From assembly GCA_024811115.1 (NCBI GenBank), contig JAKOGH010001195.1:496001-560000 (forward strand): a stretch of DNA of 64,000 nt, given 5' to 3'. The translations under genes and the position numbers were made by a program. Below the pieces are notes generated by a model. The model was not told the origin of the DNA. It searched no databases and saw only the letters and a list, made by a program, of their open reading frames with translations. Source of the DNA: Terana coerulea (lineage: Eukaryota > Basidiomycota > Agaricomycetes > Polyporales > Phanerochaetaceae). Positions 47,310-58,977 of this stretch are shown here, piece by piece (position 1 is the stretch's first letter; each line of letters begins with the position of its first letter).

Positions 47310-48292
47310 CTACCCTCACGCCAGAGTTCCTCGCTACCTACTGTCGAGCAGCTCTGTCATACCCCGATGACCAACCATTGAACTTTACGGCCGTCACCAA
47401 ATTCATATTTTCCGGCCAACCTGATATCAGCACGGCCCACTATGATATCATTTTCCATGCTGCTCTGAAGCCCATCTCGGAGCTTGGTGTCGAGAATGTA
47501 CCGAACTTGATGCAATTCCTCCCACTGCCTGAGGCGAAGAATTTCCCGGCTCAGGCCCTCGCACTGCTCTTGCTGGTAGACCAAGCGCCACGTGTGCTCT
47601 TCCGTGGTACGAACAAGTGATACGTCGGAGACTACTTCGACGTGCTGGCGCACACGCTGGCTCGACAACTCTTCGCTCTCCCTGCAGAGCAACGGCCGGA
47701 CAACATCAAGCGGATGATGGCTCAGGGCTGGAGTTTCGACTATAGCTGGGCGGCGCGCATATGGCTCCTTGCGCCGCTCGTCCACTCCGAGCACCTCGAG
47801 GACCAGGAGCGGCAGTTAGCGGTGTCGGAAGAGTGGCGCCAAGAGCTCGAGGCGCACGTCGGGTCGACGGACCCGCATCGGAAGACAGCAGAGGAGGACC
47901 TGAAAGACAAGTTTGCGTTCTTCAGGTTTCTGCGCCAGCCTCCTGTGCGGGACGGCACGAAACTCGAGGATTTCATGTTCTACGTCTTCCGCCTATTCCT
48001 CACCCACGCTGAGCGACTCCAATCATTCGCAAATTCAGCCGTTCTCCGTATCGCAATGGCGTAGTGGGCCGTACATCCACGGAGGCAGAGGACCAGTGGG
48101 GAAAGGAGGTCAACTGGATGGCGTACGAGAAGGACGAAGAGACGTTGAGCAAAGATCAAAGAGGACGTGGAAGCGGGAGTGTGGCGACTGTTAGAGGACG
48201 AGCGGAAGGAAGGGCCAGGGACCGACCAGTCTCGCCGCGCCTGGTATTGGCAGACTACCTCTGCGCACGACAGCAAAGCTTCCGGTGCTTGA
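47310..48292 (+). pseudogene. DUF924-like protein, disrupted by an in-frame stop and two frameshifts
   Basis: The text follows the DUF924 family: LTPEFLATYCRAALSY, FPAQALALLLLVDQAPRVLF (the family hallmark around ALxLLLxDQxPRxxFRGT), GWSFDYSWAARIWLLAPLVH, then IRKFSRSPYRNGVVGRTST near the end. Three breaks interrupt it. A TGA at 47618-47620 falls between RGTNK and YVGDYFDVLA in the same frame. One base seems missing at about 48022, where IRKFSRSPYRN begins. One base seems extra at about 48154, where IKEDVEAGVW begins. With these set aside the natural stop would be at 48292. The first exon was not found. It may be a true pseudogene or partly sequence error; a single nonsense codon is hard to explain by homopolymer error. 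Confidence 0.65.
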
Positions 48293-48851
48293 GTTCCAGT
48301 TGTAATCCTGGTGGGGTATGTTGCTGCAGTAACATAGTTCTAGGGTGCATGCTGGTATTCCCGCTCAGTTTTCTATGACATGTGTGTTGGGGTGTTGGCG
48401 GTATGTCTGTACAACATGTAAGTAGTTGCCCAAGGCGGCTTCAAAATGAGATGGTAGTAAGTGCCTACTGACCTCCAACCGTTAGTATTCGATTTCTGCC
48501 ACTTTGTAGTAGTCAGTCAGTATGTAGTCAGTACTAACGAGGGTCAACGGTCGGCGGCCGCGGTAAGCCGAGGATTTAGGCGCCCTTAGGAAGCCTTAGG
48601 TTAAGGTTGGAAACGAACTGGACGTCGGTCAACTATGCGCGCGCGGTGAGCTCTGCGCGGACTTGCTCGCTTGTACAGTGAGGGTAGGTTGGCTGAGGGC
48701 CGAGAAAAATAACTTAAACTCTGTCCTAACAGCAAGCCTTCACTGCTCGCTCTCCGCGATTAGCCCAGGCTCGCAATCTGAAATCACAGCAACGTAGCGA
48801 AGAACTCGATGATATAGTCAAGAACACAATGGTCGAATGCCCAGCAGTTGC
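48293..48851. other. Intergenic region between convergent genes, no gene recognised
   Basis: The 3' ends of the DUF924-like pseudogene and helicase copy 2 meet here. Nothing else is seen. Confidence 0.45.
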
Positions 48852-51800
48852 CTACATGTACTGAAGCTCCATAAGATCGTCTACGTTCAACTTGGGCTTG
48901 GATGCCTTCGCCATGGGAGCTTTCTTGGCGAGAATGCACCTGATCCCTATCATTGTCTCGACCTCGCGTTCCTTCCACATTCCCGGATCCAACCCGTCGA
49001 AGAAAGTCTGAGTTTCCTCCGCCAGCTTCTCCAGTCCTTCGAGGTTGAACTCGCGATGAATGTCGGCAGCAGGCTCCCAAGCCTTGTGCAGACGGTCCAT
49101 GTTCTTGTACAGCGCACTATAAACATGCAAATAGGTGAGCTTACGCGATATCCGACACGAAGGGCCAAAACGCACTTGAGATGAGTGATGCAATCCCTAA
49201 GATCATCTATTGCAAGGTGGTTCGTGTTTTTGTCCACGAGCTGTTTCTTTGCGGCGGCTTTCTGTCGTCGAATGGTCTCAGAGACGTGATGCATGCCGAT
49301 CAAGATGTGAGGAAGGGCCCAGAGGAAGAGCTTGCGATATTGCCGGTGCCCTAGCCAGTCAATGGTCTCCGCAACAGTTTGACAAGACCTGAATTGCTTG
49401 GCAAAAAGACCGGAAGATTTGCTGGGAGTCCGCCTGAAGGAAAGACGGAGACGAGCACGCATGTATACTCTGACAGCGGTGCGAATCTTCTCCAGGTCGT
49501 TTTCGCTGTAAGTGGCAGGCCGTAGAGCGGGAGCGTCGTGATCGCCTTCAAATGTGACGGATTCGAGATCCCGATGTTCGATGACGTCCTCTTCTACTTC
49601 TGCACTATCCTCGGGTTTCTCACGCTCAAGCAGATTCTTCGTTGCCGCGTCCTCTGAGGATCCCTGCGCCACATCGTAATTCGGCCGCAAGTGCACGGGC
49701 ACTATCGTGGCTGAGGGCGCACTACTGCCGCGTAGTTTGCCGTCCGTTTCGCCTGCCAGTAGACTGGGAATTTCGGAGACAGTGGTGTACTTGACGCGAA
49801 GCAAGCTGCTGCTAGCCGACGGGTGCGGTGCGAGCCCCGTTCGTGTATTATCGAGAAGCTCGATCATAGGGTCGACACTGCCCCCTAGAGAATTCTCCCG
49901 TACTACTCGAACTAGATACGATGGCGTATTGACGGCGATGAACCTGGATAAAATGAGTGGCGCTCTGGCTCTATGGAGCAAAATGGCCGTACCTCCTGTA
50001 GCACAACGGCGCGGGAAACTGGTTGTCATTGTAGAAGGATCCCAGTGTTCGGCGAATCTCCAGTCGTACTGCGTCATTGCGTATGTTGTAGCCGACTGGC
50101 GACTTGGTTATTGAGCGAATTCAACAAGTGAGCAAAGACATACAAAGACATAGATTTTGACAGCTGAAAAATGAATCCTATGTTCAGCCCTGAGGCGCAC
50201 AAACGAGATGCGCTCGTGCTTACAGGCGTGCGATGTAGACGTCTCTTACTATGAAATTGGGGTTCCCCATTCCTAAGCGTAGGTGGTCTGGGTGGCAACT
50301 GTCAACAATGATGGGACTTCCTACATAGGATCCACTCACCGGCTTTTGAGTATAGCTGTTCAAGAAGGACCGATACAAGCCCGACATACATCCCCAGTAG
50401 TTGAGTATCTCTGGGGCACGCGCCTCGTAAGAGAGGCAGCAAACGCATGAACCAGCTGCGAGGAAAGGTGAGAGTATGAAGGGATCCGGTGCCTTCAAGC
50501 CGCTTCCCTAAAACAAGTGTACCACATAGAAAATCAAGGGCTTCGCATAAGACGCTCATTTCGATTGGAAGGTGTCGCTCGACGATGTGTCTATTGTGTC
50601 GCATGTTAGATTCAAAGCCTTTGCAGCAGACTGTATTAACTGACTTTATCATGAGGATGCCGCTGGTTAGTGCGTTATGGCCGTTTGAAAACAGTCGTAG
50701 AGCATCATGGACAACGTCTATCTTCCCGTTTCCGCGGAGAAGCCAGTCGCCGTTTCTACCGCTCATAGCCGGAGCCCGGTTGGTGCCATCCGCAATATAG
50801 CGTCCGGTCATGGCCTTGTTAAGCAGAAATCCACGGAAGATCGTCGTTAGGAAGAAAGGGATGGGAACGTTAGAGCCTAGATTTGGCTTGAGCGCAAACA
50901 GCTCGTCAGATAACCAGTAGGTCACAACCCCAATGGACCCATCAGGGAATCCGTCTTTGGCCAGGTTTCCGCATGTTCCCAGTGAGGCCGCAGGCGGATA
51001 CAGCACGTCCTGGAGCCTGGTCAGCCAATACCTACAGTCAACGAGTCAGACACGTGTGCTGAATCTTCGTAGATTTCGGCCACTGACCTGCGTTGAATTT
51101 GCATTTCCCACCGCTGCTCGACGATGCTGACAGTTTGGTAGATACGGATTTGAAGCAAGTGAAGGAAGACGAGAGCTTGATACGATTTCTCGTGCAGGGA
51201 CTCATGTCTTCGAGCGCAATTCCTGATGGTGCATCGTCCTTCCAAAGCGAATTGCAAGCATATCTTGAATACCAGACAACCTTTGCACGCTTCGTTCTCT
51301 TCAGTGACGCGTGAATGTAATCGCTTCTTGAGTGCTGCTTGGACAGAAGGCTCCAGTGCGTTGCGAGAAAGGATTTTATTCTTGTGACCTTGCGCTTCCT
51401 GCTGCTTGTCGTATATCAAGGATTCACGTCGAACCCTGTAACCATCAGAATCCACGGGTTCGAAGGCTAAGAGCTTCCCGATGACCGCGTTGTCGCAAGG
51501 TCGTAGGGAGTAACTGGAAGTCTCGAGGACTCGGCAATACGTGAAAAATGCCTGCAATTCTTCCGCAACGTCTTCTGGCCCAGATGAATCGATGGTCCAG
51601 GGCTTGGAGAACGCGAGATCTAGACACAGGATTGCTCCAGCAATATCTGAGTTGATGAGCCTTGCGCCGAGACGAATCAGGCGGCGCTTATCGTTCGAAG
51701 TCACGGTCTGGACCAACAGCATCTAGCACGAAGTATTGTTAGCCTGCGGCGAAACGACATACAGAGGTGAACCTCGAACCTGCTCTTGGTGGTCATGGGA

Positions 51801-54800
51801 AATACCATGCGAGACGAGTCTGGCCGCCATGGATTGAAGCTGCTGCAGTCGCGGGATGTGAACCGTTTGCAGTCCTCCGAGAGCTACCAGACCCCAGAAT
51901 TCTTGCACAAGTGATTCGATCACCCGTAGCTTGCATTCATGGTCTCCAGGGATGTACTGCAGCAAGCGAACCGCCTCGCTGATAGCACTTCCTTGCAGAT
52001 GAAGCTCGATCGCTTCAGCATATCTCTGCTTTTGCTCGAGCACGGTTGCTCGTACGGCATCCGGACTGTAATCATCCGCGAATTCAAGCAATTCGGCATC
52101 TGAATTGAAGAGCACCTCCGCTTTCCTGTGAACCTTGTTAGCTGGAGTCGCCGTGTCAGAAGAAGAAGACAACAAACGTGATTTGGCTTTCTTTGAGATA
52201 CTGGATTCTTGCGACGTCTATGATCGTCTCCGCGATAGACTCTTGGATCTCGTCCTCGTGCGCTTTGATAATACGGACAGCATCATCGAAAAGCCCCGCC
52301 ACCCGATAGTGCTGCGCTGACTCGGTATATATCAGTGCAAGTTCATAGTGCCTCCCAGCGTTGGCGAAGTCCTTCGCACGAGTAAAGCACTCGGCTGCCA
52401 CACGGAAGAAGCGCTTCTGTGCTTCTGCCTGCTCTGCTTGTTCAGCAGCATGGCGGAACGCATACGCTGCTTGCAAAAAGCTTGGACTCGTTCCGACTCA
52501 TTGGAGGCAGTGTTCGCTGCGAGACGGGAGGCAACTTCTCGGAGGTGGTAAGCCCGGGAAATATCTCTTTCCTTGGTGAGACCCGCGCGCCCGTACGCGA
52601 GCATGGCTTCCTCATACTGCTTCTCGTGGAACACCCGTTCGGCAATGGCAGCCCATTCCTCTGGGGAGGAATATCTTGCCAGCTGGGGTAGCATGGCGCC
52701 TGAGTCCCAGGCCTCGACCTCCGCTTTGTGGTGCCACAGGAGCTAGTAATAGCTGTCAGGCTAAGCTAGAAAAGCACGCCGGAGAAGAATAATCTGACCC
52801 TCATGGGTTCGCCCTTGTCAGAGCAGTCGACGATCCACAGATTCAGCCGAGCACGCGTAATGGCGACATATAGCGATTTTAGCTAGTCATAGACAATAAG
52901 TGTCTGATAATACACAACCTAAAATACAGTCACGTACCTCATGGCACACACCGTGATGCTTCCACTCCTCAAATGTTGGCGACTTGATTCCCAGCTTATC
53001 CGGGGAGAGTGCTTAGTATCACTCGCCATTGTGAAACAGTGACAGTTGAATCGGCGAAAAAGTCATACAAAAGCACCTATTCGCAATGAGATGGAGTTCC
53101 CCTTTATCGGAGGATCACCAGAGCACTTACATCTTCGAATTCCAGCCCTTTGCTTTCATACAAGGTGCTGGATGGCCTATGAGCGTGAAGACTACGATAT
53201 AACATAGCATACTCACAGGATGATCCCGACTGATCCATGTTCGTTTCGGATCCGCTTACGTGCAGCATCATCGCGGACAATGATACCTATGGATTACAGT
53301 CAGAGCGAACTCACACAGCCTATAAACACATCACATACATTGCTTGTGACCGAACTCGATCTTGGTCCCACTGTATGATGTAGAGGAAGGCCATCAGTCT
53401 GAAAGAATCTAACTGCGGGTAGGAATGATGCACGACTCACCTCGCGTCCGACATAAATTGCCCGAGTTGTGGTTTACCCTGCTCGCCTACCCCGAAGAAC
53501 AAAGGCTTTGGGCCATCAATCATTCCTTTCTCTGGTGCCAGGACGTCGATTTGATTGGGCCAGAAGCTTGTGAGCAAATCCACGATTGTTTGAGCGCATT
53601 GCACAATACCGGCATGTGACCGATAGTTGCGTGTAAGCTGGAACGCCCGAGGACGATGGGCATTCGTTGCACGCTGAATTCCGACCGCGTTACCTCGGTG
53701 GCTTGTTGTACTTCTAAAAAAGTACATACCTCTACTTGGAACATGAAGGCTTTGAGCTCATCAAAGCGGAAAGAGGTTCCGGCGCTGATAGTTTGAGCCG
53801 TGTCACCAGCCCAGAAAAGTCCTGTGGGCTTTCGGCATATAGATCGCAAGACTGGAAGGGGCAACATATTTGCATCAAACTCAAGCGACGATCTGCATTG
53901 TACTCACCTAACGAATCGATCAACATGTTATCTTGCACTTCGTCAACGTAGCTTTTGATGCCAAATAAGACCAGAAGTAGCACCGTCATTCAGGGAGACA
54001 CGTACACGAAATCGATCCTTTCTCCTGGGACGCCTCTTTTTCTGAGGTTATACAAGATACTGTGAGTCCTATACAGGTTAGACGTCAAGGGGTTAGTATA
54101 CTGTGAGAGATGGGCCGCAACATACCTATCTGCAGCGTCGTATTCCCATCGTGCACTCTTCATCTTCATGTAGACCTCGAAAAGGGCGTAGATGGCCTCT
54201 TTATGACTCCCCAAAGAAGCCGCGCGATGACTTAGCCCGTAGTACGTCTTCTTGTCCAGAAAACCCTTCTCGCTCCTTTCAGCTTGTGCACACCCTCGAA
54301 TGACCCCTATGCATTATTCAGCGGTTATGTAGGCCCCTTATTCGAGAAAACACCCACCTATGAACTCGGCAAAGACAGAAGAAGGGTCTAGCAAGAACAC
54401 TGAGCATGAAAAACTTGACGCTATAAGACGGAAGACCTCACCAAGCTGTTTGGTAAGATGCTGCGGGAAGTGGTTCCAATAGGACTCCAAGAATGTGGCG
54501 TACGAGACGAAAGAACGACGCTTCTGCATCATGTAGTCAGTGGATGTCAATGTATCCTCTTCTTGCAGCCAAGACCTGTTCAGGTGTGCATTGGTATCTT
54601 GATTGTGTTCTCAAAGTCAGCTTCAAGCAACCTACTCAGCTGTGTATGGACGATGAGTCATGTCCCAGCACTAGTACATTAAAGCTGATCATACCCGGTG
54701 ATAAGTGATGAACAAAGGGAAATGTATGTCGGTCAGCGCGGAGTATTTCTTCGGGAGGTCGTTTTGGTACTCGTCTTCTTCATCTTTGTTGAAAAGCCCG

Positions 54801-57299
54801 GACTCTTGGGCCCGCGCGCTCCTACCGGCGAACTCTTCCCAATATTCCACTGTTTGACCCTCGGCCTCCAAGATACCCGCAGCGCCGTGGAAATACTCCT
54901 CAACCTTTTCTGCGAGGATGCGTGACTGAGTGACAAAGAGCTGGCGCGGTCGACGTGCACAACGCTTGGCCTCGTTGTCGAGGCTACGCCAGCAGCGTTC
55001 AATGCCGACCATCTTGAACATCATCGTCGTGGTCTTCCTGAAGATTGCCCGATGTTAAAGGTCCTTGGTGCGCTTATTCATGACTTAAGCTCACCCTGTA
55101 CCACTTCGCCCGAGGACGAAAGACGAGCCAGTGTGCAGCACGATCGTCTGCTCCTCTCGGCTAACAATCAGCAGAGGAATCATTAGCGGGGTGAAACGCA
55201 CAGTCAGCCGTGGGTGCCACTCACGATAGATGGAAGATGTGAGCGGTGTCCTTGTTCGCCGCAATCGCTAATCAAGGAATTAATCGCAGAACCGGAAATT
55301 TTCACAGTTGCAATAACGCACTATTCAACAGGCTCTGCGAAACCAAAGGTGTTAGGCACAACAGTAAACGGAAGGCGAGAGGCTCAGGATGACATACCTG
55401 CGAGAAGGGGATGTACTTCTCCAAGCTATGGCAGAAGCTTGAGGGTACATATCAAATTAGCACGTAGCAGTCAGCTTACACATGGAGTTCGCGGAGCTGA
55501 CCATGCCCTGGAGTCAACAATAGTGGGACGCCCGCAGTGTCTGGCACGTACCTCTTGCTTTTCGTCCAAGTTCAAGTCGGAAATCCTGAAATCTTCCGAC
55601 TCAGAGAGGGTGCTGATAGGCGGCCAAAGGGCTGGTGCAATTACATTATCCCCGGAATGGTGAGGGCGGCTGCGGAAGGTGCACCTGTATGCTCATTCAA
55701 CGAACCGAACGACGATGTGATTGACTAAAAATCAGATACCTTGCGCGATAATCCCTGCCGGCGCCAGCCACCGTCTGAGACAGGGCGTCCCAGAATTGGG
55801 GGCGGTCCATTTGACGGTGATTGTAAATTCCGTAAATGCGGAGGACTAAATCAGTTAGAATGAGCTACTGTTGACAAGAGGTAATTATGGGCAGACAAAT
55901 GACCTTGTCGCTCAAACTTTAGGCAGCTTGTCAGAGATTATTGAGACACAGCGGCGGTCAGCTTACCTCGGTGCCAATCTCTTGAACGCAGTCAACCCGA
56001 TACTTGCATGGACGTTAATGATGGCTGCCACTAACGACGGGCGCGGATGACTCACCACCAGCCTAGTGTCGCTGGTCATTTTCGCCTCATAGACGGGCAT
56101 ATTGCTATTTGGTCCTGTCAATCGCTTGTGATTATCGTCTGAGAAATGCCCTTGGGAAAGCTCTCTGCCATTGAAAGTCAGCGAATTGATGATACCAATG
56201 AGTGCAGTGGGACGTACCTGAGCTTCTTCATGGTGATACGGAATAGCTCTGGATTCTTCTTGGAATATTGCCGTAAATTCTTTTCTGCACGCTGCGCCAA
56301 GAGCAGACGCCAATCTCCGAATCCTTCAGCGCTGTCGAAGTACAACGAAGCCTGCATTGGATAGTCGAATTGTTCGATGGTAGGTGTATGTGGATCTGGC
56401 TTCGCTAGCAGATCTGCTAGCTCTATGGCTTGACTGGAGACCGGCACCGGGTGGTCGGCATCCACAGTGTGATCGGGGAAATACGCGCCCTTGATTCGAT
56501 CGCGGTAATTGGTGTCGCGCAAGACCTCGAGGAAATGCTGAGATGACGATCAGCTATATATACGACCAAAACCACAAGTGAACAAATGAGAACCTTGAAA
56601 GTGTTCTTCTGGTCATTCAGAAGCTGTCGGGCGAGTTGTACCGCTTCAACGTGCGAGGAGGGTGTTGGCATTTGTATTCTGGTCAAGGCCGATTCATCCA
56701 CGGCGGCTAGCCGGAGACCGCGCTGCTTTTTCTTCGCATCCTTCTGCGAGACTCGCCTCATCTTGTTAGCTTTGTCCTCCACCGCATTTGCGAGATCTTC
56801 TGAGGCGCAGAAACGGTCGAGAGTGTTCAGTGCTGGAGGAGCGTACTGGACGGCCCGGCAGCATTCCGCCAGACTAGAAATCTCAGGTAACATCCCGCAC
56901 AGATGTATGGACAACCTTTGGAGTACACGGTGGAAGAGTGACTGCTCAAATGTTTGGGCGTCGGCGGGGAAACTTGTGTCCATCCATTCGAGAAGGTTGA
57001 CATACCCCTCAGGTGTTAAGACTGAATGTGGCGTTCAGCAAGGTCACGACTGGAGCCAAATGAACAAGCAGGCACGTACCCGAGATGATGTATTCGAGCA
57101 GTCCTCGCTGCTCGCATAACTGCATGAGCAACTGGTCCTTGCTGACCGCTTTGTTGGCCAGGTGCGACTCGAGTATGCCTATGGCACACTCGAGGGACAC
57201 CTCGTCGCGCAGAGTAGACGCCTCAAACAAATCCATGTCGAGCCTGACATGAATCTGCTTGGACTTTTTCGTTTTCGACCCGTTTTCGTCTGAGTCCAT
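48852..57299 (-). CDS. Large UvrD/TRANK1-like SF1 helicase with CCCH zinc finger, copy 2
   Basis: This is the paralog of 3501-12095 in opposite orientation. It starts at 57299 (MDSDENGSKTKKSKQIHVRL). SF1 motifs in order are Walker A (LGRSGTGKTTTM, split by an intron near 55030-55090), YVDEVQDNMLIDSL near 53940, GLFWAGDTAQTIS near 53800, NYRSHAGIV near 53620 and an ITRAR block near 52850. A TPR-like region follows (FRVAAECFTRAKDFANAGRH; AGLFDDAVRIIKAHEDE), then a CCCH zinc finger (51204-51260) and a C-terminal helical domain ending KLNVDDLMELQYM. It keeps the same three micro-exons as copy 1. One likely base loss is seen in the A-run 52475-52479, where QAF and LQAAYAF change frame. Otherwise the frame is better preserved than in copy 1. 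Its target, DNA or RNA, is not known. Confidence 0.9.
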
Positions 57300-57850
57300 G
57301 AAGTGTGGGTGTTAGATGGTGTTGGGTTGGCGGAAAGCGCAGCGGGGGTCGTCCGCTCCTTCTACTCGCAGGCAGCCTCGTGTTCAGAGTCGTCATCCTG
57401 AATCAGGACTCACAATTCCCATTCCGTCCCTGTATTAGGTTCATGCAAGACTTGACGCCGCAGGCGAAATCAAGAGCGATTTTATGTTCGGTGTCCGGCG
57501 GGGACACATTCCTGCGTTGATAGACAATATATAATTCCTTATAATAAATAAACAAAAGAGGTAGAAGGTCAGAAAGGCCTACTCGTCTCAACAGGTCGTC
57601 GTACTTACCAGTGTCACAGTCAACGTTCGGCATACAGCCAAGGCGCTAGTCAGATCCCGTCAAAGAGTGCACGTGGCCACAGCGCTTACCGCCCCACGAC
57701 GGGCCTGGCGGATGCTCCCACTCAGGTCTTGCCATTCACCACTGCTACCATCCGGTAAGCCCTCACCTCTCCCTGGTCATATTTGACGGTATGTGTCACC
57801 TACTTCGTGGCCTATGAAACCATAACAAACCCACCCGCAACTTTCAGAAC
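57300..57850. other. Divergent intergenic region, helicase copy 2 / SEC4
   Basis: This 551 bp region carries both promoters. The SEC4 leader may include a spliced 5' UTR (acceptor-like TTTCAG at about 57842-57847). No coding sequence is recognised. Confidence 0.5.
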
Positions 57851-58771
57851 ATGCCGCCGCCTCACTACGACTTCTTGATCAAGGTGAGCCCACCCGGGGT
57901 ATGCTACGTTCTACGTGAATAGTAATTGACAATGCGGTCAGCTTCTTCTCATTGGTGACTCTGGTATGCAACTTTCGAAATACTGCCTGAGTTATGCTTG
58001 GCTGACCGCAGTGCCACAGGCGTTGGAAAGTCATGTCTACTGCTGCGCTTCTGTGACGATGCCTGGACACCGTCCTTTATTACGACCATCGGCATTGACT
58101 TCAAGATTCGGACGATTGAGCTCGACGGAAAGCGCATTAAGCTACAAATTGTGCGTACTGTGCTTGCGTTGTGGAGACACCCAGTCGTGCTGACACCATG
58201 TATGACGCCGCAGTGGGATACTGCTGGCCAGGAACGATTCAGGACAATTACTACCGCATACTACCGCGGCGCGATGGGCATTCTGTTGGTTTACGATGTG
58301 ACAGACGACCGGTCATTTGGCAGTGCGTACAACCGCCAGAGATCTCGCAGCGACCTGCACTGACACGTTGACGCCACAGACATCAAGACATGGCATTCAA
58401 ACATTGAGCAGCACGCTTCGGAAGGCGTCAACAAGATCCTCATCGGCAACAAGTCGGATTGGACCGACAAGCGTGCGGTCACTGAGGAGCAGGGCAGGGC
58501 ACTGGCGGACGAACTAGGCGTAAAGTTCATGGAGACATCGGCGAAAGCGAATGACGGTGTAGAGGAGGCGTTCTTCACGCTTGCAAGGTTTGTGTTTCTC
58601 AGTACCCTTTGATACCATTTGACCTCATACTTGAATGCCAGAGACATCAAGACGCGACTCATCGACTCACAAGCAGATGCGACAGCAAGCGGTCCTACAG
58701 GCAGCGCACAAGGCACAAACTCAGTACAGGTCAACCAGCCTGCGGCACAGGCCAGCGGCGGCTGCTGTTAA
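57851..58771 (+). CDS. SEC4: Rab GTPase SEC4/RAB8, post-Golgi exocytosis
   Basis: This Rab directs secretory vesicles to the plasma membrane and exocyst. It starts [11 protein letters not shown]. The G-box motifs are complete: G1 [12 protein letters not shown] (split by an intron), effector region [15 protein letters not shown]3 [20 protein letters not shown]4 NKSD and G5 ETSAKAN. The C-terminus is GGCC, the double-cysteine prenylation signal. Seven exons with small introns all join in phase, including an exon of about 22 nt coding LLLIGDSG. The length of about 200 residues is normal. Effector sequence and C-terminus point to SEC4/RAB8 rather than another Rab. It converges on ARP5 with 206 bp between the stops. 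Confidence 0.95.
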
Positions 58772-58977
58772 TAGACCATGAACACAGTATTCTCATCGTT
58801 GTGTGTTATGTATGGATGTTTTCCTTGCGCTACTGCATTTCTTTCGGCGTTCAGTCCAAGTTCGGTTTTCTCCTGATGTACTCCACTGATAATCTATTCC
58901 ATTACACCAAGAGACTGTTTTCTGGACGAACGATGCTACACCAACATGAAAAGATATACAGCAGATAAATAGCACCT

